Below, piece by piece: positions 1-6,222 of a stretch of 6,262 nucleotides of DNA. Location of the stretch: positions 1-6,262 of the forward strand of contig UQXS01000144.1 in NCBI GenBank assembly GCA_900545125.1, given 5' to 3'. The notes beneath the pieces are model-generated. The model had not been told where the DNA came from. It saw only the letters and a list, made by a program, of their open reading frames with translations, and did not search any database. This DNA is from an uncultured Ruminococcus sp. Its GTDB lineage: Bacteria > Bacillota > Clostridia > Oscillospirales > Ruminococcaceae. The number at the start of each line of letters is the position of its first letter. Within the stretch, counting starts at the first letter, position 1. A program made the translations under genes and the position numbers.

Positions 1-1596
1 GCAAATTACGGAAGTGCAATGCTTCCTGATGGTGTTCCTTTCTGGGCCTTCCTGATTTTCCAGACTGTTTTCTGTGCAACTTCTGCTACGATCGTTTCCG
101 GTGCTATGGCAGAAAGAACAAAGTTCATATCATACTGTATCTATTCCGGCGTTATCAGTGCGCTGATATATCCTATCGAAGCACACTGGATCTGGAACTC
201 TGACGGCTGGCTTTACACAATGGGCTTCCACGATCTTTCAGGTTCGTGCGCAATTCACATGGTAGGCGGTATTTCTGCTCTGGTCGGCGCTTCGATCCTC
301 GGCCCGAGAATCGGTAAATTCACCAAAACCAAAACCGGCGAGATCAAGGTAAATGCCATCCCCGGTCACAACCTGACAATAGGCGCTCTGGGCTGCTTCA
401 TCCTCTGGTTCGGCTGGTACGGTTTCAACCCTGCCGCCTCTAAATCAGTTGAAATGCTCGGTTCTATCTTCCTCACGACAACTGTTGCTCCTGCTGTTGC
501 AACGGTAACGTGTATGATATTCACATGGCTCAAATACGGCAAGCCCGATGTTTCAATGTGTCTTAATGCTTCTCTGGCAGGTCTTGTCGGAATCACAGCC
601 GGATGCGACGTTATGGACTGCTTCGGTGCTTTATGCGTAGGTATCGTTTCCGGACTTCTCGTATGCTTCGGCGTATGGTTCCTTGATTACGTTCTTCATA
701 TTGACGATCCGGTAGGTGCAGTCGCAGTACACATGATGAACGGTCTCTGGGGAACTATCGCAGTAGGACTTTTCGCTACAAAATCAGCTCCCGGCTATGC
801 AGTTGCAGAAACTTATACCCTTGACGAAGGCAATATTGCAGGAAGCGGTATCTGCGGCGAGGGACTTTTCTACGGCGGCGGATTTGAACTTCTCGGCAAA
901 CAGCTTCTCGGTGTTGCCGCAGTTGCTTCATGGACGGCAGTCACAATGGTGATCGTATTCTTCGTTATCAAGAAAACTATCGGTCTGAGAGCTTCCGAAC
1001 AGGAAGAGATCCTCGGTCTTGACGTTACAGAGCACGGACTTATTTCCTCTTATGCTGACTTTGCTCCTTCAATGGGCGATATCTCAATGAAAGGCTATAC
1101 AAAAGACGACGCAAAAAGTGTTCAGAAAGTTGAAGTTCCCAAGGTATCCGTTGAAAAGGCAGTTGAAGTTGAAAGCTATGTCAAGCCTTCTGTTGACGGC
1201 AAGCCTAAGATGACAAAGATCGTTGCCGTATTCAAGCAGCAGAAACTTCAGGATTTTATTGAAGCAATGGAATCCATTAAGATCACAGGTATCACTGTTA
1301 CAAACGTACTCGGCTGCGGAATGCAGAAAGGTGCGCAGAAATATTACAGAGGCGCTCCCGTTGAGATGAATCTTCTGCCGAAAGTTAAGGCTGAAATAGC
1401 AGTCTGCGCCGTACCTGTAAACACTGTTATTGACGCTGCAAAGGCAGCTCTTTATACCGGAAACTACGGCGACGGAAAAATCTTTATCTACGATATAGAA
1501 AACGTTGTAAAAATCCGTACCGGAGAACAGGACTACGATGCACTTCAGGATTCTCAGGAGGAAAATAAAGTCTTTTCAGGACAGTTCGATAAATAA
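1..1596 (+). CDS. amt: Ammonium transporter (Amt family) with fused C-terminal P-II domain; 5' end outside window
   Basis: Inner-membrane ammonium channel that feeds glutamine synthetase. The frame is open from base 1, so the ATG at 19 is internal; alignment by eye to E. coli AmtB suggests roughly 85-105 N-terminal residues are missing. Residues below count from that ATG. Pore residues recognisable against AmtB are Phe18 (Phe107), Trp59 (Trp148), Asp72 (Asp160), His80 and His238 (the twin His168/His318) and Phe136 (Phe215). The AmtB Ser219 position appears to be Ala140 in FNPAAS. Hydrophobic segments continue to about residue 318, followed by the usual Amt C-terminal region (SEQEEILGLDVTEHG, 327-340). 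A linker of about 50 residues, rich in Lys, Glu and Val, leads to a full P-II domain at 398-509 and a short polar tail. pyrG follows after 77 bases. The Amt assignment is very secure; transport activity is inferred from family. Confidence 0.96.
   Translation, partial: ANYGSAMLPDGVPFWAFLIFQTVFCATSATIVSGAMAERTKFISYCIYSGVISALIYPIEAHWIWNSDGWLYTMGFHDLSGSCAIHMVGGISALVGASILGPRIGKFTKTKTGEIKVNAIPGHNLTIGALGCFILWFGWYGFNPAASKSVEMLGSIFLTTTVAPAVATVTCMIFTWLKYGKPDVSMCLNASLAGLVGITAGCDVMDCFGALCVGIVSGLLVCFGVWFLDYVLHIDDPVGAVAVHMMNGLWGTIAVGLFATKSAPGYAVAETYTLDEGNIAGSGICGEGLFYGGGFELLGKQLLGVAAVASWTAVTMVIVFFVIKKTIGLRASEQEEILGLDVTEHGLISSYADFAPSMGDISMKGYTKDDAKSVQKVEVPKVSVEKAVEVESYVKPSVDGKPKMTKIVAVFKQQKLQDFIEAMESIKITGITVTNVLGCGMQKGAQKYYRGAPVEMNLLPKVKAEIAVCAVPVNTVIDAAKAALYTGNYGDGKIFIYDIENVVKIRTGEQDYDALQDSQEENKVFSGQFDK
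1210..1545 (+). other. P-II signalling domain fused to the transporter
   Basis: This segment of the amt frame aligns without gaps to GlnB/GlnK by eye. Residue 398 (counted from the ATG at 19) is P-II position 1. Retained are Gln39 and Lys58 (2-oxoglutarate/Mg-ATP site), the T-loop Arg47 that plugs the Amt pore in the E. coli AmtB-GlnK complex, the B-loop TGNYGDGKIF with Lys90, and Arg103. Position 101 is Lys instead of Arg. Position 51, the tyrosine uridylylated in proteobacterial P-II, is Val in YRGAPVEM. The domain should therefore bind ATP/ADP and 2-oxoglutarate but is not expected to be uridylylated at that site. It probably acts as a tethered gate on the channel; that role is inference from the family. 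It begins with an ATG codon, but no ribosome site precedes it, so I treat it as a domain and not a separate gene. Confidence 0.93.
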
Positions 1597-1606
1597 TATT
1601 AATATA

Positions 1607-1641
1607 GCCAATGCCGTATTCTGATAAAGAACGGCATTGGC
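1607..1641 (+). promoter_or_regulatory. Perfect 11-bp hairpin in the amt-pyrG gap
   Basis: GCCAATGCCGT (1607-1617) is exactly complementary to ACGGCATTGGC (1631-1641) with a 13-base loop. It begins 10 bases after the amt stop and ends 15 bases before the pyrG ribosome site. No T-run follows on the + strand (CAAAACAGTGG comes next), so it is not an ordinary intrinsic terminator for amt. It may be a 3'-end stabiliser, an RNA processing site, or a partial or factor-assisted attenuator that lowers pyrG and glnN relative to amt. The structure is certain from sequence; its role is not known. Confidence 0.6.
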
Positions 1642-1656
1642 AAAACAGTGGAATAT

Positions 1657-1662
1657 AAGGAG
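1657..1662 (+). promoter_or_regulatory. Ribosome binding site of pyrG
   Basis: AAGGAG lies 11 bases before the ATG at 1674. The spacing is rather long but usable, and the site supports that ATG as the start. The encoded N-terminus, MQTKYIFVTGG, is the standard CTP synthase beginning. Confidence 0.8.
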
Positions 1663-1673
1663 AAAAAGAAATT

Positions 1674-3269
1674 ATGCAAACCAAGTACATTTTCGTCACC
1701 GGCGGAGTTGTGTCGGGGCTGGGCAAGGGAATTACAGCCGCTTCCCTCGGCAGACTTCTGAAGCAAAGAGGATATAAGGTCACTATCCAGAAGTTTGACC
1801 CCTATATCAACGTAGATCCGGGAACTATGTCCCCTTTTCAGCACGGTGAGGTCTTTGTGACGGACGACGGCACGGAAACCGATCTTGACCTCGGTCACTA
1901 TGAACGCTTTGTTGACGAAAATCTGTCTGTCAACTCCAACGTTACTACCGGAAAGATCTACTGGAATGTAATCACTAAAGAACGCCGTGGAGATTATCTC
2001 GGCGGAACGGTTCAGGTTATCCCCCATATCACCAACGAGATCAAGGACAAGGTCTACAGTCTGGCAAAGGATACCGGCGCAGATGTGGTAATTACAGAGA
2101 TCGGCGGAACAGTCGGCGATATTGAATCCACTCCGTTCCTTGAAGCCATAAGGCAGGTCGGAACGGAACAGGGACGCAGCAATGTGGCATATATCCATGT
2201 GACCCTTGTACCGTATATTGCAGGTTCAGAGGAACTGAAATCAAAACCTACGCAGCATTCTGCAAAGGAACTTCTCTCAATAGGCATACAGCCGGATATT
2301 ATCGTATGCCGCAGCGAAAGAGAGATTCCGGCAGATATGCGTGCAAAAATAGCACTTTTCTGCAATATACGCAAGGAAGATGTCATTCAGAATCTGACTG
2401 CACCGTCGCTGTATGAAGTTCCCCTCTGGCTTGAACGTGAAGGTCTGGCGCAGTCTGTATGTCATCATCTTGGACTTGAAAACCGTGTGCCCGATCTCAG
2501 TGAATGGGCGGAAATGGTACAGCGTGCGGAAAATGCTCACAAGCACGTAAAAATCGCACTTGTAGGCAAATACGTGGAACTGCACGATGCATATCTCTCC
2601 GTTGCGGAAGCTCTTCGTCACGGCGGCATTGTCAATGATGCCTCCGTTGAAATAGAATGGATAGATTCAGAAAAGATAACCGCCGAAAATACTGCGGAAA
2701 CCTTTAAAGGCTGCGGCGGTATAATAGTTCCCGGCGGATTCGGATGCCGTGGTATCGAGGGTATGATAGAATCAATACGGTACGCTCGTGAGAATAAGAT
2801 ACCGTTTTTCGGCATATGTCTTGGAATGCAGATGTCAGTTATCGAATTTGCAAGGAATGTTCTTGGCAAAACAGAAGCCAATTCCACGGAATTCGGTCAG
2901 ACTCCGGACCCTGTAATTGACATAATGGAAAACCAGAAAAACATCATGCAGAAAGGCGGAACAATGCGGCTTGGTCTGTATCCCTGCCGTCTCGGACAGG
3001 ATTCACTTTGCAGAGAACTTTACGGCAAGGAACTTATATACGAACGCCACCGCCACCGCTGGGAATTCAACAACGCCTACCGGAAAGAACTCACCGGTGC
3101 AGGTATGCGCATAGCCGGACTTTCTCCTGACGAAAGACTGGTAGAAATAGTTGAACTTCCGGATCACCCCTGGTTCGTGGGGGTACAATTCCACCCGGAA
3201 TTCAAATCACGTCCCAACAAACCGCATAAATTATTTGCGGATTTTATCAGAGCTTCGCTCTTATCATAA
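1674..3269 (+). CDS. pyrG: CTP synthase (glutamine-hydrolysing)
   Basis: Cytosolic enzyme that aminates UTP to CTP using ATP and the amide nitrogen of glutamine, the last step of pyrimidine nucleotide synthesis. At 531 residues it has normal full length. The N-terminal synthetase domain (about 1-270) shows the P-loop SGLGKG (14-19), FDPYINVDPGTMSPFQHGEV (41-60), LDLGHYERF (71-79) and EIGGTVGDIES (142-152). The class I glutamine amidotransferase domain (about 290-531) shows VPGGFG (352-357), the nucleophile Cys382 in GICLGMQ, RHRHRWEFN (458-466), and His507/Glu509 in VQFHPEF, completing the Cys-His-Glu triad. All catalytic residues are present. It lies between a transporter for ammonium and the enzyme that makes glutamine, its own nitrogen donor, and its stop is only 21 bases before glnN, so co-transcription with glnN is very likely. 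The G-run attenuator known upstream of pyrG in Bacillus and Lactococcus is not seen here. Confidence 0.98.
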   Translation: MQTKYIFVTGGVVSGLGKGITAASLGRLLKQRGYKVTIQKFDPYINVDPGTMSPFQHGEVFVTDDGTETDLDLGHYERFVDENLSVNSNVTTGKIYWNVITKERRGDYLGGTVQVIPHITNEIKDKVYSLAKDTGADVVITEIGGTVGDIESTPFLEAIRQVGTEQGRSNVAYIHVTLVPYIAGSEELKSKPTQHSAKELLSIGIQPDIIVCRSEREIPADMRAKIALFCNIRKEDVIQNLTAPSLYEVPLWLEREGLAQSVCHHLGLENRVPDLSEWAEMVQRAENAHKHVKIALVGKYVELHDAYLSVAEALRHGGIVNDASVEIEWIDSEKITAENTAETFKGCGGIIVPGGFGCRGIEGMIESIRYARENKIPFFGICLGMQMSVIEFARNVLGKTEANSTEFGQTPDPVIDIMENQKNIMQKGGTMRLGLYPCRLGQDSLCRELYGKELIYERHRHRWEFNNAYRKELTGAGMRIAGLSPDERLVEIVELPDHPWFVGVQFHPEFKSRPNKPHKLFADFIRASLLS

Positions 3270-3278
3270 TCACATAAC

Positions 3279-3284
3279 GGAGGT
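3279..3284 (+). promoter_or_regulatory. Ribosome binding site of glnN
   Basis: GGAGGT lies 6 bases before the ATG at 3291, near-ideal strength and spacing. It sits within the 21-base gap after pyrG, where there is no room for a separate promoter and leader. Confidence 0.9.
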
Positions 3285-3290
3285 ATTATT

Positions 3291-5381
3291 ATGGAAAAGG
3301 TAACAGATTATTTCGGCAGCATGGTATTCGATGACAGAGTAATGAAATCGGTACTTTCAGACAAGGTATACAAGAGTCTTAAAAAGACTATCGACAGAGG
3401 AACTCCGCTGGATATATCCGTAGCAAATGCCGTTGCAGCAGCCATGAAGGACTGGGCAGTATCAAAGGGCGCTACCCACTACACTCACTGGTTCCAGCCG
3501 CTTACTGGTCTTACAGCTGAAAAGCACGACAGTTTTATCACTCCCTCTCCCGATGGACGTGTCATCATGGAATTTTCCGGAAAGGAACTTGTAAAGGGTG
3601 AGCCTGACGCATCATCTTTTCCCTCCGGCGGTCTCCGTGCTACTTTTGAAGCAAGAGGATATACGGCATGGGATCCTACATCCTATGCTTTCATTAAGGA
3701 CGGCACACTCTATATCCCAACAGCTTTCTGCTCCTACGGCGGAGAAGCTCTGGATAAAAAGGTTCCCCTCCTGCGTTCAATGGAAGCTATCAATAAGCAG
3801 GCAATGAGAATACTTAAACTTTTCGGCAACGACAAGGTAAAATGTGTAAAGACATCGGTAGGCCCTGAGCAGGAATACTTCCTTGTTGACCGTGAGATGT
3901 GGAAGCAGCGCAAAGATCTTATCATGACCGGAAGAACTCTTTTCGGCGCAAAGCCTCCAAAGGGACAGGAAATGGAAGATCATTACTTCGGCTCAATAAA
4001 GCCCAGAGTCGCAGAATATATGGCAGATCTTGACAAGGAACTCTGGAAACTGGGTATCCTGGCAAAAACAAAGCATAACGAAGTTGCTCCGGCACAGCAT
4101 GAGCTTGCTCCGATTTACTCCACCACAAATATTGCAGCCGACCATAACCAGCTTACCATGGAAGTAATGCAGAAAGTCGCACAGCGCCACGGACTTGTTT
4201 GTCTGCTCCACGAAAAACCGTTTGCAGGCGTCAACGGTTCCGGCAAGCACAACAACTGGTCAATTTCAACAGATACAGGCGTGAATCTTCTTTCTCCCGG
4301 TGAAACTCCCTACGAGAACGCTCAGTTCCTGCTTTTCCTTACGGCTGTTATCAAGGCTGTTGACGATTATCAGGATCTCCTCCGCCTTTCAGTTGCTACT
4401 GCCGGAAACGATCACCGTCTCGGTGCAAACGAAGCTCCTCCGGCTGTTATCTCTATCTTCCTCGGTGATGAACTTACTGAAGTTCTTGAAGCAATTGAAA
4501 ACGATACCCCCTATGCCGGCGGCAAAGCCGAAAGAATGCAGCTTGGCGTAAGCGTACTCCCGCAGTTCAGAAAGGATACGACCGACAGAAACAGAACATC
4601 TCCGTTTGCATTTACCGGAAACAAATTTGAATTCCGTATGCTCGGCTCGTCAAACAGCATCTCCTGCGCAAATATTCATCTGAACGCCGCTGTAGCAGAA
4701 GTTCTCAGACAATTTGCAGATCAGCTTGAAAAGGCAGAGGATTTCAACATGGCTCTCCACGAGCTTATAAAGAAAAACGTTACAGAGCACAAGAGGATCA
4801 TCTTCAACGGCAACGGCTATGACGATGCGTGGATAGCCGAAGCCGAAAAGAGAGGTCTGCTGAATATGAAAACTACCGCCGACTGTATGCCTCGTATCTG
4901 TGACAAAAAAAATGTGGATATGCTCACATCACACGGCATCTTCACTGAAAGCGAGATATATTCACGCTGCGATATCATGCTTGACAACTATGTCAAGACC
5001 GTAAACATCGAAGCGATAACCATGATAGACATGGCAAGAAAGGAAATTATTCCGGCTGTGGCAAGATTTGCCGCCGAAACAGCTTCCGCCGTTGCCGTAA
5101 AGAAAAACGTAGCCTCCGGAACTGTATGCGCATACGAAACAAAACTCGTTGCAGAACTCTCTGACATTATCGACTCTATGGACGCATCTGCCGCCGAACT
5201 CGAAGGCGCTGTCGAGGAACTCAAGGGCATTGAAAAGATAATCCCTGCCGCCGAGTTTGTACGTGACACGGTTCTTCCTGCTATGGATAAGCTCAGAACT
5301 TCCGCAGACAAGGCTGAAACTGTTACTGCTGCTGACCGCTGGCCGTTCCCAACATACGACAAGCTCCTTTTCGGCGTGTGA
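3291..5381 (+). CDS. glnN: Type III glutamine synthetase
   Basis: Cytosolic enzyme that condenses glutamate and ammonium to glutamine at the cost of ATP. At 696 residues it matches the long type III class (around 700), far above type I or II. Conserved blocks in order: a type III N-terminal region including DASSFPSGGLR (106-116); metal-ligand glutamates Glu193 and Glu195 in GPEQEYFL; Glu264 and Glu271 in NEVAPAQHELAP; NGSGKHNNWS (315-324) with His320; GNDHRLGANEAPP (372-384) with Arg376; DRNRTSPFAFTGNKFEFR (432-449) with Arg433, Arg435, Glu447 and Arg449. The correspondence to type I catalytic residues is by motif alignment. The C-terminal region beyond about 560 is the helical tail typical of type III. 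It directly follows pyrG and ends the operon. Type III enzymes in rumen and gut anaerobes are commonly tied to nitrogen supply; regulation here would come from upstream of the window, or through readthrough from amt. Confidence 0.98.
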   Translation: MEKVTDYFGSMVFDDRVMKSVLSDKVYKSLKKTIDRGTPLDISVANAVAAAMKDWAVSKGATHYTHWFQPLTGLTAEKHDSFITPSPDGRVIMEFSGKELVKGEPDASSFPSGGLRATFEARGYTAWDPTSYAFIKDGTLYIPTAFCSYGGEALDKKVPLLRSMEAINKQAMRILKLFGNDKVKCVKTSVGPEQEYFLVDREMWKQRKDLIMTGRTLFGAKPPKGQEMEDHYFGSIKPRVAEYMADLDKELWKLGILAKTKHNEVAPAQHELAPIYSTTNIAADHNQLTMEVMQKVAQRHGLVCLLHEKPFAGVNGSGKHNNWSISTDTGVNLLSPGETPYENAQFLLFLTAVIKAVDDYQDLLRLSVATAGNDHRLGANEAPPAVISIFLGDELTEVLEAIENDTPYAGGKAERMQLGVSVLPQFRKDTTDRNRTSPFAFTGNKFEFRMLGSSNSISCANIHLNAAVAEVLRQFADQLEKAEDFNMALHELIKKNVTEHKRIIFNGNGYDDAWIAEAEKRGLLNMKTTADCMPRICDKKNVDMLTSHGIFTESEIYSRCDIMLDNYVKTVNIEAITMIDMARKEIIPAVARFAAETASAVAVKKNVASGTVCAYETKLVAELSDIIDSMDASAAELEGAVEELKGIEKIIPAAEFVRDTVLPAMDKLRTSADKAETVTAADRWPFPTYDKLLFGV

Positions 5382-5396
5382 TACACCGGCGGTGTA
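5382..5396. repeat. Short palindrome abutting the glnN stop codon
   Basis: TACACCG and CGGTGTA flank a single central G, starting at the first base after the glnN stop. As RNA it can form a 6-bp stem with a 3-base loop. A second CGGTG copy (5397-5401) follows at once and could compete for the same CACCG arm. No T-run follows, so it is not a terminator by itself. The role is unknown; an mRNA 3'-end structure or an operator are both possible. Confidence 0.4.
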
Positions 5397-5423
5397 CGGT
5401 GAAAGATCCATTAATCCGGCATA

Positions 5424-5438
5424 AACCTCATTGAGGTT
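5424..5438. repeat. Palindrome AACCTCA-T-TGAGGTT in the glnN trailer
   Basis: A perfect 7-bp inverted repeat around one central T. The tight centre suits a dimeric DNA-binding protein site better than an RNA stem, although a 5-bp stem with a 5-base loop is possible. It lies 37 bases upstream of the terminator. No gene start is near, so a regulatory role is unproven and it could be chance. Confidence 0.35.
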
Positions 5439-5474
5439 ATGTATATATTCCACATTATATAATACCCTTATTTT

Positions 5475-5503
5475 TCCTCCCATATTATTGGGAGGATTTT
5501 TTT
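5475..5503 (+). terminator. Intrinsic terminator of the amt-pyrG-glnN unit
   Basis: TCCTCCCA (5475-5482) pairs with TGGGAGGA (5489-5496), an 8-bp perfect stem with a 6-base loop, followed by seven T (5497-5503). It lies 93 bases after the glnN stop. On the - strand the hairpin is followed by an A-run and not a T-run, so it should work only for + strand transcription. Confidence 0.92.
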
Positions 5504-5551
5504 ATACTCGACGCTATTGCAAAATAAACAAGAATGTTTTTATCAAGTTTC

Positions 5552-6222
5552 TTAATAGATATTTCTTATATACTTCATTTCTGCGTTAGCATTATTATAT
5601 TCTTCGATCTTCTCAATTCTTTTTCCGTCTATAAAAATCTTGTAATAATAATCAGATTTCCTTATGGTAGTATTTCCCTTTGCCGGAAAATTTATCTTGC
5701 TTTTTAATTTATCGCTTAGTGAACTTGTCAATAAATCAAAAGCAGATTCTGAAATAGAATTGAAATCCGAATTATAGTAATAGCACCAATGGCATTCAAA
5801 AAAGCCCTTACTCAAATTACTGTAATCATATTTTTCAAGAATAATTGATGAATTGTCAAATTCGGCATATTCGGTGATAACCCCATCTTTTGTGGATTAT
5901 CTGAAACATATCTTCCATAAGGCGTAACGGTATCTCCCCGCAAAGGCACACAATAATGACAGCTATTATTTTGATAGAAATAGTAACTGGAATCACAACC
6001 AAATTGATTAAATTTCCTTATTCTTAATGGCTCTTTATCCTTACTCATTTCAAAGATGCAATAACTAAAATTATCTGGTTTCTTATTCAGAAATCTTCCT
6101 TTGCTTACCCCTTTTTCTCGCCGGTACATGATTATTCCAGGATAAAATTGTCCAAGTCCGTCACATTTCGTGCTAAATTTTTTGATTTCCGCATTATCTG
6201 AATTTGACTTGATTCCGCAAAA
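5552..6222 (-). pseudogene. Frameshifted gene or pseudogene of unknown function with two CHxC motifs
   Basis: I do not recognise this protein. Two - strand frames overlap. The upstream one is open from 6222 (first ATG at 6129) and its reading to PYGRYVSDNPQK is protein-like. The second is open from 5896, below a stop at 5897-5899, down to the stop at 5552-5554. Adding one A to the AAAA run at 5887-5890 joins them as ...SDNPQK-DGVITEYAEFD..., giving about 192 residues from that ATG or 223 from the first open codon. The joined product is rich in Tyr, Asn, Asp and Ser and has CHYC (57-60) and CHWC (113-116), possibly a metal site. No signal peptide or membrane segment is seen. The ATG at 6129 lacks a ribosome site and an in-frame TAG lies at 6223-6225, so the true 5' end may also be damaged. 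It converges on glnN. A sequencing error in the A-run is an alternative. Confidence 0.5.

Noticed and set aside
1210..1596. A separate glnK gene starting at the ATG at 1210
   Set aside because: The amt frame runs straight into it with no stop, and the bases before the ATG (GACGGCAAGCCTAAG) hold no proper ribosome site. A minor internal start cannot be excluded.
1607..1650. Intrinsic terminator after amt
   Set aside because: The stem is strong but is followed by CAAAACAGTGG, with no T-run on the + strand. On the - strand the following bases are a mixed A/T stretch and no gene needs terminating there.
1640..1673. Bacillus-type pyrG attenuation (reiterative G transcription start)
   Set aside because: No GGG-initiating start sequence or matching terminator arm is present upstream of this pyrG.
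1599..2198. Long - strand open frame opposite the start of pyrG
   Set aside because: It is the antisense of a fully supported CTP synthase, has no ribosome site, and its translation shows no family resemblance.
3598..3807. Short + strand frame inside glnN
   Set aside because: It lies in another frame of glnN, with no ribosome site and no protein-like character. The similar frame at 4300-4551 was rejected for the same reason.
5454..5463. TATAAT promoter element in the glnN trailer (both strands, ATTATATAAT)
   Set aside because: No acceptable -35 lies at 16-18 bases on either strand. On the + strand it would fire straight into the terminator. It is best explained by AT-rich sequence.
4962..5483. 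Long - strand open frame opposite the glnN 3' end and the terminator
   Set aside because: It is antisense to conserved glnN sequence and begins inside the terminator hairpin; no ribosome site.
5884..5895. Programmed -1 frameshift in the - strand gene
   Set aside because: The site reads CCA CAA AAG. A -1 slip would need the P-site Gln tRNA to re-pair on ACA, and no canonical X XXY YYZ heptamer is present. Mutation or sequence error is simpler.
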